Shown: piece after piece, positions 28,184-38,715 of the stretch
Numbering within the stretch: position 1 is the stretch's first letter
How the letters are laid out: the number at the start of each line of letters is the position of its first letter
Origin: Mastigamoeba balamuthi
Taxonomy: Eukaryota > Evosea > Mastigamoebida > Mastigamoebidae
Length of the DNA: 45,994 bases
Assembly (NCBI GenBank): GCA_902651635.1
Contig: CACRSC010001925.1
Coordinates: 617,778 to 663,771, forward strand
Direction: 5' to 3'
The notes under the pieces: generated by a model
Told to the model about the DNA's origin: nothing
Database searches by the model: none
Seen by the model: only the letters and a program-made list of their open reading frames with translations
Made by a program: the position numbers and the translations under genes

Positions 28184-29749
28184 ATGCGCGCCTGGAGGAC
28201 GCTGACGCTGCGCGAGCGGGCGCGGCAGCAGGCCGAGGCCATGGCGGGCGCGTTCCACAGGCGGCTGGGCGCTGGCAGCCCCGCGGCGCTGGCGGGCTGC
28301 CCGCTGCTGGCGCGCGTGTTCGGCGCGCTGGTCGCCCCGCGCGACCCCCCGCTGCTCGTCGCCCTCGCAGCCTGCAGCGCCCCCGCGGGGCCGCCCGTGG
28401 CCCTGGTGCTGCGGCCCGGGGAGGGCGGGCGGGCCTGCGGAGGCCCCCGGGACGCCCTCGTCAAAAGTAAACTGCCCCCAAGTCAATTGAACGCCGCACG
28501 TAGAATCCGCGGGATTCAATTCGCAAATAATATCGCAATCCTGAAATAAAGTAATGATCTCTCCGGAGAGGGCGGGAGGGGCCTGCTGAGCCCCGCCAGC
28601 AAATAAAAAACTCCCCTCAAGTCAATTGAACCTCGCCCACCGAATCCGCGGAATTCAATTCAGGAACAATGTTGCAATACATAATGATGCTCTCTTCCCC
28701 TCCCCTCTGCGCGCACGCCAGTGGAGCTGATGCCGCCGCCGGCAGCTGCCTCTGCTTCGGAGACGGCGGCCGTGTGCCACGCGGCGAGCGAGGCCGCCGT
28801 GGTGACGCGGTGGACCGTCGTCAGCGCGTCCCTCTACCTCCGGCTGGCGACCGTCAGCGTCTGCGACTCGCTCACGGGGTCGCGCGCCACCGGGTTCAGC
28901 CTCAGGGGCTGGCCGGCCGCGTGCTCGGGCCTCGCGGGCCCCTCGGGCCGCGCCGTCGCCGCGGTCTGCTGCCTGCTGGCGCGGGGCCTGCTGCTCGTCG
29001 TGCCCCTCGGCGGGGGCGCTGCCGCTGCAGTGCCGACCGGGCTGGAGCCCAGCGAGCGGCCCGCCAGCGCCGCGTGGCTCGACGCGGACCGCGTGTGCCT
29101 CTACTCGGCGGGGGAGGCCCGGGTCGTCGACCTGCGCTCTCGCTCGCTGGTGTGGAGTGCGCGCCTGCGTGGGCCCGAAAGGAGGAGGAGGAGGAGGAGC
29201 TGTCCGCTGCTGTCAGCTGCGGGTCGTGGCTGCTGGCCGCGTGGGCCTCGGGCGCCGCCGTCGCGCGCTGCACAGCGCTGTGCGGGCAGCGCGAGAGTTG
29301 CGAGGTGTCGCTGGGCTCCGCTCCGAGCCCGCCCTGCCTGGTGTGCGCCGGCGAGGGCCTCGTGGCCGCGTTCCTGCGCAGACGCGGTGCCGTCGCGGAG
29401 CTCGCCGTCTCCGAGGACGGGTCTCTCGCCCTGGCCAGCCGGTTCTCGTCCAGGGCGGTCGCCAGGTGAGCGAGTGGGCTGCTCCCCTGCCTGCGGGACA
29501 GCGACGGCAATTGAACTGGGCCCCCCCCGCAGGTGCACGAGGGGACTGCGCGGCCGCGTGAGTGCCTGCGGGGCCTGTGCGAGCCTGTTCTGCTGCCTCG
29601 TGGACACGGGCCTCCGCGTGGTCTCCCTCTGCGCGCTGAGCGGCGAGACGCGGTGCGAGTACCCCATCACGGACGAGAGTGTTGCCGCCGTCAGCGTCAT
29701 GGCCGCCGCCAGCTCGTCCCTCGAGGGACACCTCACTCTCGCCCTGTGA
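28184..29749 (+). CDS. Uncharacterised protein, possible beta-propeller
   Basis: I do not recognise the family. Four exons are modelled: 28184-28466, 28722-29149, 29200-29465 and 29533-29749; 397 aa with phases in register. The N-terminus is helical and basic (MRAWRTLTLRERARQQAEAM). The rest alternates short strands such as VVTRWTVVSASLYLRLATVS, RVCLYSAGEARVVDLRSRSL, SCGSWLLAAWASGAAVARCT and VDTGLRVVSLCALSG, like blades of a propeller without WD dipeptides. Intron 1 (255 bp) is the largest intron modelled outside the receptor array and contains a tandem duplication of the exon/intron junction. The 29150-29199 intron is the weakest join, since several AG acceptors lie in a GAG repeat. 124 bp separate the stop from the LRRC45 start. 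Confidence 0.6.
28426..28700 (+). repeat. Tandem duplication across an exon/intron boundary
   Basis: Unit 1 (about 28426-28560) holds the end of exon 1 and the start of its intron; unit 2 (about 28568-28700) follows at about 139 bp offset. Shared words include GAGGGCGGG, AAGTCAATTGAAC, AATCCGCG-GATTCAATTC (one base differs) and TAATGATCTCT/TAATGATGCTCTC. The donor AAAA|GTAAAC of unit 1 reads AAAAAACTCC in unit 2, so the second donor is lost. Confidence 0.75.
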
Positions 29750-29873
29750 CGGACAACACTCGGAAGGGGCTATCCATCAGTTGCGGGCCCTTCCAGGAAT
29801 CCAGATATCATCAAATATCCTCTGGGATCTGCACTTGCGGGATCCGCGGATATTTCCCCGTAAGGGTAAGCGA

Positions 29874-32449
29874 ATGAAGGCGTTCCGCGAGCGGTTCCTG
29901 GCCGCGTGCGAGGCCGAGCGCGTCGAGCCCCTGCACGGCGTCCTGGGGGTGCTGCACACCGAGGCCGGCGAGCAGCCCTGGACCGCCCTGGACCTCAGCG
30001 GGACCGCTGTCGGCGCCCAGCACGCCCGGGCCCTCGCCACGGCTCTCGCGTCAGACACGGTCCTCGAGCACCTCGACCTCAGCAACTGCCTCCTGGGCGA
30101 CGACGGTGCGCGAATCGCGCGCCTCCCGCGGGCTGGCGCGGTCCCCTGACCTGCTGGGCGAGGGCGTCCGTTGAACCGTCGCCCGCAGGCTGCGCGGTCG
30201 TGTGCGAGGCGCTGAGGTCGCACGCGGCCCTGCGGTCGCTGGACGTGCGGGGCAACAACCTCCGCGTAGGGGGAGCCCGCGCGCTGGCCGCGGTCGTGCG
30301 CGAGTCGGCGACCCTGGAGCGGCTGTGCGCCGAGTGGAACAGCATCGGCCTCTGGGACAGCGGGGCCCTCGCCCTCGCCGACGCCCTCCGCGGCTCGGCG
30401 TCGCTCAGGGAGCTCGACCTGCGCAACAACCGCATAGGGCCGCAGGCCGCCGTGTCGCTGGCGCAGGCGCTGGCAGAGAACAGGGCGCTCAGGAGGCTCG
30501 ACCTCAGGTGGAACCACGTCGGCGTCGTCGGCGGCAGGGCGTTTGCGGAGCTGATGCGCAGGAACCGCGTCATCGTCGCGCTCGACCTCGCGGGCAACGA
30601 GGTCCCCGACGATGTCTCCCAGGCCATCGGTGCTCCCTCTCTCCCCCTTTGCGAGGATCAGCGCTGAGACGGGAGCTCTCCAGAGGCCGGGGCTGCGCGC
30701 AACGCTGCCGAGTCTTCGTTGTCAGCGCACGACAGCGGGCTGCTGGCGTCGAGTGCTGCGATGCTGAGGCCCACGACGGCGGACGCGGGGACCTCGCCGA
30801 TGATGGGCCAGGAGGCGGCGAGGAAGAGGCCGTCGACGGGCAGGCTGAGCCCGAGGGTCGTGGACGACCGCATGGCCGCCACCGCCACCGCCGCGCTCGG
30901 GGGCGCGGGGACCTCTGTGGTGCCCGGGCCCGACTACGCGGACCCGCGCGTCAAGGAGCTCGAACAGACCCTCAGTGCCGCGCGCGAGCAGGCGGCGGAG
31001 ACCCTGGAGGAGATGCGCAGGAAGCTCGAGGGCATCGAAGACGTAAGCGCCTCCTTTCCATCGCGCGACCAACCGCGGCGCTCGGCAGCAACGAAGGGAG
31101 GACGCCGAGTCGTGCAAGGAGCACCTGAAGGAGCTCTCGTACGCTCGGAGAGATGCCGAGAAGATCGGTCTGAAGCTCGACGCGTCCATGAAGGACCAGG
31201 AGACTCTCGAGAAGGCCCTGCAAGCCGAGAAAGCCAAGGTGTCGTCCCTGGGAGGTGAGCCAGCACCCGTGACCCTGCGATTGCCGAGCTCTCTCACGCT
31301 GTTGGTGCGTGTGCGTGGCATCAGACAAGCTCAAGATGTACGCGGCAGAGCTGAGCAAGGTCCGCCAGGCCAGGATGGAGGCCGAGGCCGATGCAAAGGC
31401 TGCGATCAAGGAGGTAGAGTGCGAAGTCACAGTTCACCAGGAGAGAAACCGGGTCCTGCAGAAGTCGAAGCAGGACGTGGAGCAAGTGCGCGGACTCCTC
31501 TGGGCGCCCTTCTCTGACAACAGCACAGGCACTCAAGGACAAGCAGGACGAGCTCGACAAGCTGCGCAAGCAGATGGAGTCTGAGCGGCGGCAGCACGAG
31601 TCTGTCCTGCAGGAGTCAAAGGTGGGCTTGGCGAACGACGATGTGTCGCTGACTTGCGCGCGCAGGACGTGCACGTTAAAGCCACCAGGGAGCTGGAGCA
31701 GAGGCTGCTATCTGTGCAGCAGATGAAGGAGGACGCGCTGTCCAAGATCGCCCAGCTGATCCAGGAGGCTGCGGGGCACCAGCGCGCGCTCGATAGCTTC
31801 TCCAAGGAGCACGAGCGGTCGCTGCAGTGGGAGAGGGAGCAGCGGGCCTCTGTCGAAAGGCGCGCCTCCGAGCTCTCCGCTGCCATCACCAAGAGCGAGA
31901 GTCAGATTGCAAACCTAGCAGCTGAGCTCAAGCAGGTGCAGACCCACTCTATGCCCCGCGCTCTAAATCCCGGGGCAGGCGCAGTCAAACATCTCCACGT
32001 GCGTGGCAGAGCGCGACCGAGTGCAACGAGAGAGCGAGCAGCAACTTCAGAAGATGCAGAGGGACGCGGAGCAGCAGCTGTCGAGGGTGGCCCGCGAGGG
32101 CGAGCAGCAGGTGGCGCGCGTTACGCACGACGCCGAGCAGCGCGAGTCGAAGCTCAGGCAAGACGCCGAGGCGCAGGCGCAGCGGGCCGCACGCGAGTTC
32201 GAAGCCCTGCAGAAGAAGAGCGAGGAGGCGCTCGCCTCCCTGGCCGCGCGGAGCGAGGAGAAGGTCCGGGCCCTGGAGGCCCGACTGGCGGCGACGGAGC
32301 AAGCCGCAGCGCGTGCCACGGAGGCCGCGGCCCAGAAGATGGCCGACACCGTGGCGCAGATGAGGGCTGAGCACGACAAGCGGCTGTCGCTGCTCGAGGC
32401 CTCTGCCGTCGCTGCGATCAAAGCCACGTTCGCTGACGCACGGAAATAA
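29874..32449 (+). CDS. LRRC45: LRRC45 homologue (centrosomal LRR coiled-coil protein)
   Basis: In animals LRRC45 acts in the centrosome linker and at basal-body distal appendages during ciliogenesis. Eight exons: 29874-30105, 30189-30629, 30684-31042, 31089-31254, 31325-31485, 31529-31621, 31666-31935 and about 32012-32449; 719 aa (human is 670). The N-terminus (MKAFRERFLAACEAERVEPL) and ribonuclease-inhibitor-type LRRs match the family: AEWNSIGLWDSGALALADAL, LDLRNNRIGPQAAVSLAQAL, LDLRWNHVGVVGGRAFAELM and ALDLAGNEVPDDVSQAI. A low-complexity linker (about residues 225-310) leads to a long coiled coil running to the C-terminus (KLKMYAAELSKVRQARMEAE, RVQRESEQQLQKMQRDAEQQ). The exon 8 acceptor could also lie 27 nt upstream. 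The stop TAA is part of an AATAAA word, and the stop of the convergent ankyrin-like gene is 37 bp away. Confidence 0.88.
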
Positions 32450-32486
32450 AGGCGGTGCTGTGCTGACAGCGAGCCACGCAACTCTC

Positions 32487-33596
32487 TCAGGCCAGGAAGA
32501 AGGGCTGGCCCCGGAGCACTGACACGAGCTCCCTGTGGCCGCTCCTCAGGGCGACCTGGACGAGGTCGCTGCAGCACGCCAAGGCGTCCTCGTGCCTCAG
32601 GGAGTAGGGCGGGCCGCCCAGGAGCGTGACGACCTCGGAGCTGCCGGCCTGGCACGCGCACAGCAACGCCTGGCAGCCGTCGATCCGGGCGTACTCCCCG
32701 TCCAGCCGGAATGGCTCGGACCCCAGCAGCGCGACGATGTCGCCGCGGCCCATCCTGCAGGCGGTTCTGAGGGCCGCGATGAAGCAGCACGGGGAGTCGC
32801 TGGGGCGGAACAGGAAGGGCTCCTGGCCCAGCAGCCGCAGGACCTCGGCGTGCCCTCCATTGAGCGCCCCGAGGAAGCAGTCCGGCAGGCGGACGAAGGC
32901 ATCAGAGCGACACATCCTGAAGGGGCGCCGGCACAGCTCGCGGACAACCTCTGCGTGGCCCTGCTCGCACGCGAGCTGCAGGGAGCGGCACGACTGCGCG
33001 ATGGCCTCCTCGCGGCCGATCCAGAACGGGGCGCCCGACAGCATGCGGAGCACACCGCTGGTCCCCGTCCAGCAGGCGACGTCGAGCGCCTGGCAGGGCG
33101 ACAGGCCGACCGCGTCGTCCCCGGGGTGGAAGCCGTAGGGCGCGGACGTCAGCGCGCACCACGTGGGGTCGTCGGAGGGGCAGCGGCGGACGACGGCCGC
33201 GGACATGGCGCAGGCCCAGCGGACCAGCAGGGCCGAGTCTGGCAGCCCGACTGCCTCGTGGCGGGCGTCGCCGGCAACGTGTCCACACAGGGAGCGGCGG
33301 CTGAGCTCGTCGGCCAGGCAGAAAGGCCTCCGCGACAGGGCGACCACGACGCCCGTGGACTCTGGGCGCCCACAGGCCCCGACCAGGTGGTCGCTCAGGA
33401 CAGCGAAGACAGCAGAGCGGCTGTGGGCGACACGCGAGCTGAGCGACGCGTAGCAGCGGGCCGAGAGGAGCCGGGGCAGCGACAGGGCCAAGGAGGCCAA
33501 GTCCCAGGGCACACCGATCGAGGGCACAACGAGGTCACACAGAACCCGAGCTGACAGCAGGACATCAACTCCAGCGACGAGGGGTCTCTGGCTCAT
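32487..33596 (-). CDS. Divergent ankyrin-like repeat protein
   Basis: Intronless, 369 aa from MSQRPLVAGVDVLL; an upstream in-frame ATG at 33698 would add 34 unlikely residues. At least seven repeats of about 35-40 aa follow an ankyrin helix pattern: ACEQGHAEVVRELCRRPFRM, ALNGGHAEVLRLLGQEPFLF, ACRMGRGDIVALLGSEPFRL, ACQAGSSEVVTLLGGPPYSL and ALRSGHRELVSVLRGQPFFL. Each second helix ends in a fixed x-P-F/Y-x-L motif, not part of the ankyrin consensus, followed by a charged pair and Ala. The N-terminal 60 residues are Leu-rich without clear repeats. No signal peptide or membrane span is convincing. Function unknown; the repeats suggest protein binding. Confidence 0.7.
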   Translation of the reverse strand: MSQRPLVAGVDVLLSARVLCDLVVPSIGVPWDLASLALSLPRLLSARCYASLSSRVAHSRSAVFAVLSDHLVGACGRPESTGVVVALSRRPFCLADELSRRSLCGHVAGDARHEAVGLPDSALLVRWACAMSAAVVRRCPSDDPTWCALTSAPYGFHPGDDAVGLSPCQALDVACWTGTSGVLRMLSGAPFWIGREEAIAQSCRSLQLACEQGHAEVVRELCRRPFRMCRSDAFVRLPDCFLGALNGGHAEVLRLLGQEPFLFRPSDSPCCFIAALRTACRMGRGDIVALLGSEPFRLDGEYARIDGCQALLCACQAGSSEVVTLLGGPPYSLRHEDALACCSDLVQVALRSGHRELVSVLRGQPFFLA

Positions 33597-33821
33597 CTGC
33601 GGAGAAGTAGTTTTTGACCAACAAATCCAAGAAATGCCTGCGTTGACTAATGGCGAATCAGAAGCGAACTCCAATATCTCACAACACCACATACTCATAG
33701 AACTTCTGGAGTACGGAGATGTGAAAAAGTCATTTGCACTCTGGGAGTTCTTGTTTCATGATTCTGGGTGAGGAAAGGACTGAGTGCGTGCTTGGGTGAG
33801 AGGAAGGAGAGAAAAGGGGCT

Positions 33822-36800
33822 CTACATTGCCTCGGGCTGAGCGCTGAGCAGAGGCTCAATCATGTGGGCAACTTGCTCAAACTCCGGGCGAGAAAGAGGA
33901 TCACTGGCCCAGCAGGCCTCAATCACCTTGTCCAGATCTCCCCCAGGCAAGGGGGGCCTCACGTTATCCCGAATTTGGTCGATGTACGTGGTCCTGTCCC
34001 TGCGATTGGCAACAATTGTCAGGTTTAACGGTTTAAAAGGTCCAAACAAACTCACAGATGCATGAACATATCAGGAAGGGACCCGGCGCAGAGGACATGG
34101 AGCAGCATTCCATAGCTGAATCTGCTGAGGAGTGAGACTGGGGAAGCACCGACAGCACGCACACGTCGGACTTGTACACACAGGGGTTGCCACTCAGGAT
34201 GTCTGGCGACTGATAGACCAACGACAGCTGACCGCTGACCATGGCTGTGCAGACAGTGCTGGGATTGAAGATTTTGCAGGTCCAGAAATCAGTGATCCTC
34301 ACCCTGACCGGAGCATTCGCCGACAGAGAGAACACCAGCACATTCTCGGGCTTCAGGCACCTGTACTCAACTTCATCAGCCCTCGTCAATCACTGATAAT
34401 AATTTGCACCCGTGTGAAATTCCGCTCGCATGAAGGCGCTCCATCCCCCTTGCGATGTCCAATGCGATACGGATCTTGAGGCCTCTGTCGATCTTTCCCT
34501 GGGTGATGAATGCCGCGAGGTTTCCCATCGGTGCATACTCCCTGTGCGGCAGTGGTGAATCGCTGGTGTGCCAAGCAATACGTACACTACTATTGAACAG
34601 TGATTGGGATCCACGACGTAGCCGTGAATGCGGTTTAGGAAGGGCGATTGTATGGAAGCCAGCATCAGTATCTTCTCCTTCGCGCCAGCATTGTCGGTGA
34701 AGGGGTGCTCGGTGAGCATCATCCTCTTGTAGTCCTTCACCGAGACAGGCTTCTGTTCGAAAGATGCCTTGTATACCACTCCCAGCACACTCTCTCCGAT
34801 CTGGTGAACCATGCTGAGCTCCTCCCATGTCATTTGCCTGCAGGGACTGTTGTCTGGAGGATTGTTGTTGTCCCTTGGCATCAGTTGGAGAGCAGCTTTC
34901 TTTCCGCTGTGATTTCTGTGCCATCTCAGAGCCATTGCGATGAATATCACCACCGCCACCAGAAGCACAAATGCGACACACACGCACGGAACAACAATTG
35001 CAACGACCTTGCTCCTTCTGTGGGGCTTCGTCTGCGAAGTGGCACACAGATATGAGACATCCCGGCAGGTATCTCCACAGAGCTTGCACGATGTGCTTGA
35101 AGCACAGAACTCGGATCCCAGACCATTGCAGTCCAGACACTGCGCTCCACTCGGCGTGCACTGCCCTGTGACGTTGCACCACCGACAGCTGCTGCTCGAC
35201 GTGCACTCGTCGGCACTCTGTGTAGCATTGTGACCCCTCAGGACATGGAATACCCGCCCTATCGGGATGGCGTACCATGAAGCTGAGGCACGAGGGACAT
35301 GTTCCCGTGGTGGCCATGCACGTGTGCATTGTGGAGCAGCTGTGGCACCCCGGGCTTTCGCTGCACTTGGCGCTGCACGCGCACTCGGTGCTCGCTGTGA
35401 CACATCAATTCACACAATTGAGAATCATGACAGCAAACATACTGGCGTGGAAGGAAGAAGGGCGCACAGAGGCCGACGCAGGACAGCGTCTGCTGGCACC
35501 AGCGGCACCCGGCTGTGCAAGACCCCCTCGCCAGCTGGCCGCAGGCGGGGCAGCGATCGCCGCTGGCGAGGCAGAGCGCCCGGGAGCCGCACCACGCGCA
35601 CGAGGTGTCGTTGGCGCACACGTCCCTGAACGGCGTCCCCAGGCACGCCGAGCACCGCACAGAGCTGTCGGCGCACCTGCCGCTACCGGCGCACCACTGG
35701 CACCCCGCGAGGGCTGTGCACCGCTCCTGGGACGGCGCACTCCCGCACTGGCCGCACACCTCGTTCGATGGCTGGCATCTGGCTGAGGCTGGGCACCACG
35801 CGCATGCTGCCAACGAAACCATGAGGCTCAAGGGTGCGAGCGGGATGGCCCGCACATGCGGTTCTGTCACAGCTGTCGCTGGCGAGGCTGGAGCACAGAG
35901 GGCAGCTGACGTTCATCCCCGGACTCAAGCACGTGGACTGGGTCGGGCACCAGCTGCACCCGCTGTGGTGCGAACACTCCTGCGGGACACGCTGTGAGAT
36001 CTGGTGCGAGCAAGGACAGCGAGTGAACCTCTCTGGCGAAGTCAAACACAGAGCACTCTGGGCACTCTGACTTGAGCTCTCGGGGAATGCATGTCCCAGA
36101 AGACCCACACCATTTGCACCACTCGCCGTTGCCGTTGCACTGCTCTTCCGCGAGGCCACCACACATCGTCCTGTTGCTTCCAGAAACCTCGCCTGCACTC
36201 TTGCTGTCAGAGCAAGCGAATCAACGACAATCCCATACGCACGGACGCAGCGGTGGTTAACGCTGATGGTTCCAGAGACACACCTACACGAGGCGCACGT
36301 GGAGGAGATGTCGTCGCACTCCTCCCGCCAGTCGTCCACCACCAGGTTCCCGCAGCCTGGCAAATCGATTTCAATTGGTTGTCAATTTGCTTGTGAGGGC
36401 GCACTAGAACACAGGCTGCTGTTCCCCTTGCCCAACACCGACCCTCTGCTGCACTGGCACGTCGCGTTGCACCCCGATGTGCCGTCGCACTCCTCTCCCG
36501 CGTCCACCACGTTGTTCCCACACTCTGCAGGGACAGTGAGATGTGGTCTGAGCACAAGGGGCTGATGAGGGAGTGGGCACTGAGAGAGATGCAGCCAGAA
36601 GGGGTGGAACGCCATCCGGGCAAGCAGAAGCAGTTTGCGCCGCATCCCTCGGACCCGTCGCACTGCTCACCCGTGTCCAGCTGCCGGTTTCCACACACTG
36701 TGAAGCCTCGTGAGCTCATCCTCCATACAACCGTCTCTCTCACAGGTGCAGGAGAACAGCCCAGTGGACACCATGGGCGATTGGCATCGGCAGTCGGACG

Positions 36801-37933
36801 AGCACCCAGCTGAGCCCTCGCACTCCTCGCCGGGGTCCTTCACGTGGTTTCCGCACTCTATTGGTGCAGGAATGTCTGGTCAGGATCCGCTCATATCATC
36901 GCTGGGACGCACTTGTGCAAGTGTGGTCCAGCGGGGAGGCGATCCAGCCGCGATCTGTGTCGCACGTGCACCACTGAGTGCAGCCGTCTGCGCCGCCTGG
37001 CTCGCAGTCCTCTCCCAGGGTCACTCTGTGGTCCCCACAGACTGGCGAGGATGGCGGAGTTGGTGTGTCAGTGGGTCAGGGTGCTCACATGGGAGGGCAT
37101 GTGGTACCTGGACAGCCCAGCGCAGGCTTTGGGCCACTCGCATTGGCCATGCACGACCCCTCATCTGAAAAATACCTTTGAAGAAGAGGAGGCGCTAGTG
37201 AGCGTATTCGCAACGGCATAGAGTGCGAACTGGACGCGCGAGCTGTTGGGTCTTGGGCCGAAGAGTCCCGTCTGGTCTATGCTCCTGCAGCAGCGCAAGG
37301 GCTCCGATTGGTAATAGGCGGCAGAACAGAAAATGAGGGTAAGATATCTCACAGTGTGTTGCAGTGGAGAGCTGACGGTATGGTCCCCATCAGGTATCTG
37401 TTGTCTGACAGCTGTCTGGAGAAGCGCCCGTCAGCGAGGGTGGATTGTACACTGTTACATTGTATTGAGGTGCTGAAGAGAGCCCACTGCGCTGGGAATG
37501 GTCCCGCTGATGTTGTTCCCACCGAGGTTACTGTGCGAAGCCTGTTAGCCTGGGGATACAGAGCTTCAGGGAGGGCAGGCACAGATTCCGGAGCATCGTC
37601 AGCAGACCGATCTCCTGAGGGATGGTCCCCTGTATCGGCGACCCATCTTTGTTGAGAAGAACACTACACCCGCCAGATGTGAGTAAAGTTGAAGGGGTGC
37701 CCGTTCTCTCACATGCTCCACACGTGGGCTTTGTCCCCATCACAATCGACACCGAGTTTCGTGGCGCAGACAACCGCCGACGCGTCGCAGAGGTCCTGGC
37801 TGAAAGCGCCGTGCAGCGACCTGTGCAGCGCACACATCGCTCGCCTCTCCTCAGCGCCCAGCTCCGCCCACGCTGTCGCGAGCAGCAGGCTGGCGAGCAC
37901 CAGGGCAGCGGGGTTCACAGGTGTGAGGTGCAT
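33822..37933 (-). CDS. LRR/Cys-repeat/PSI receptor with transmembrane helix and pseudokinase domain
   Basis: Many-exon receptor gene. The start MHLTPVNPAALVLASLLLATA is a signal peptide (an upstream ATG at 38056 is less likely). Then LRRs (GTIPQEIGLLTML, NLGGNNISGTIPSAVGSL, LSDNRYLMGTIPSAL), five CGN..GE.CDG Cys repeats (for example CGNRQLDTGEQCDGSEGCGA) and about nine PSI-like repeats (CANDTSCAWCGSRALCLASG). The helix KVVAIVVPCVCVAFVLLVAV lies near 34940-35020. The kinase domain has IGESVLGVVYKASF, Lys in PVSVKDYK (34735-34737), EYAPMGNLAAF, then SHG-CLKPENVLV: the HRD Asp is Cys (codon 34357-34359). DFG reads DFW (34282-34290). The end CWASDPLSRPEF is TKL-like. Predicted catalytically dead. 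Exon borders between the LRRs and the first Cys repeat are unresolved. Confidence 0.78.
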
Positions 37934-38100
37934 GCGGTTCGCGAGTCGAGTTTGTCGGCACGGCCGTTGGGCTGCCCTGCGTTTGCGAAATACAGCGTTG
38001 GTGCACTGAAGAGATACGACTGGGCAGACCCGTTTTGAAATTTGCCGTGATGTCACAGGGCGTGACGTAGGAGCGCAAATATCAGTGCAATTCCATTATT
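37934..38100 (-). promoter_or_regulatory. Promoter block of the pseudokinase receptor
   Basis: Conserved in all three array members (also 41717-41883 and 45496-45662). On the minus strand it holds CTGATATTTGCG, TACGTCACGCC and TGTGACATCACGG, i.e. two CRE/ATF-like half-sites about 110-130 bp upstream of the signal-peptide ATG. Regulatory role inferred from conservation and position. Confidence 0.45.
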
Positions 38101-38715
38101 GCGAGTCGGTCGTGACTCCTCCCCCGTTTCCCGACACCGACAGCTCTCGACGAGAAGACCCACACACAGCAGCAACCACGAGCTGTGAGGCGACCTCTTT
38201 CAGAAGATATTTGCCAGAACAGATTCTTCACCTGAAACGCAGGATAACATTGAGCGACGACATTTCCGCATAGAGCTGTTCCTCGTCGGAGAAGACGTGT
38301 CAACGTCGGTAACGAGAAACAACCATCGGGTTTCTTGAGTTGCAAGAAGCTCACAACAGCGACAATCAAAGCTATCTCCCTTCACTACATTTCGGTGTTG
38401 GTTCAGCAGAGTCATTCGCAATAAGTCGGCCAGTCGCAGCCAACGTCCTGTCCAGCATCGAACCAGACAACCCCAGAGTAGTGACCAACCGACAAATGGC
38501 AAGCCAACAACGCAAGATGATGAACAACTCGGACAGGAGTTGATACTATTTCCGATGAAGAAGATGCACCAACGCGGATGAGCAGCAGAACGCACCCTTA
38601 CAAATAGAATCATGAACTCGACAAATCAGAGGACAGCAACGCAACGTTCATCGAGTGACTGTCCCTTTGAATGCAGGGCCATTTCGTCTGAGGCTCAGGG
38701 GCTCTTCACCTTCTG
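38101..38715. other. Spacer between receptor genes 1 and 2
   Basis: No gene. Aligns with 41884-42492; a stretch near 38225-38285 differs more than the rest. Confidence 0.5.

Noticed and set aside
37161-37163. Apparent TGA in the pseudokinase receptor where member 2 has TGC
   Set aside because: The exon reads cleanly in another phase (SCMANASGPKPALGCP then VCGDHRV) in all three members, so the TGA is out of frame. The upstream donor is still unresolved, so I do not call the gene broken.
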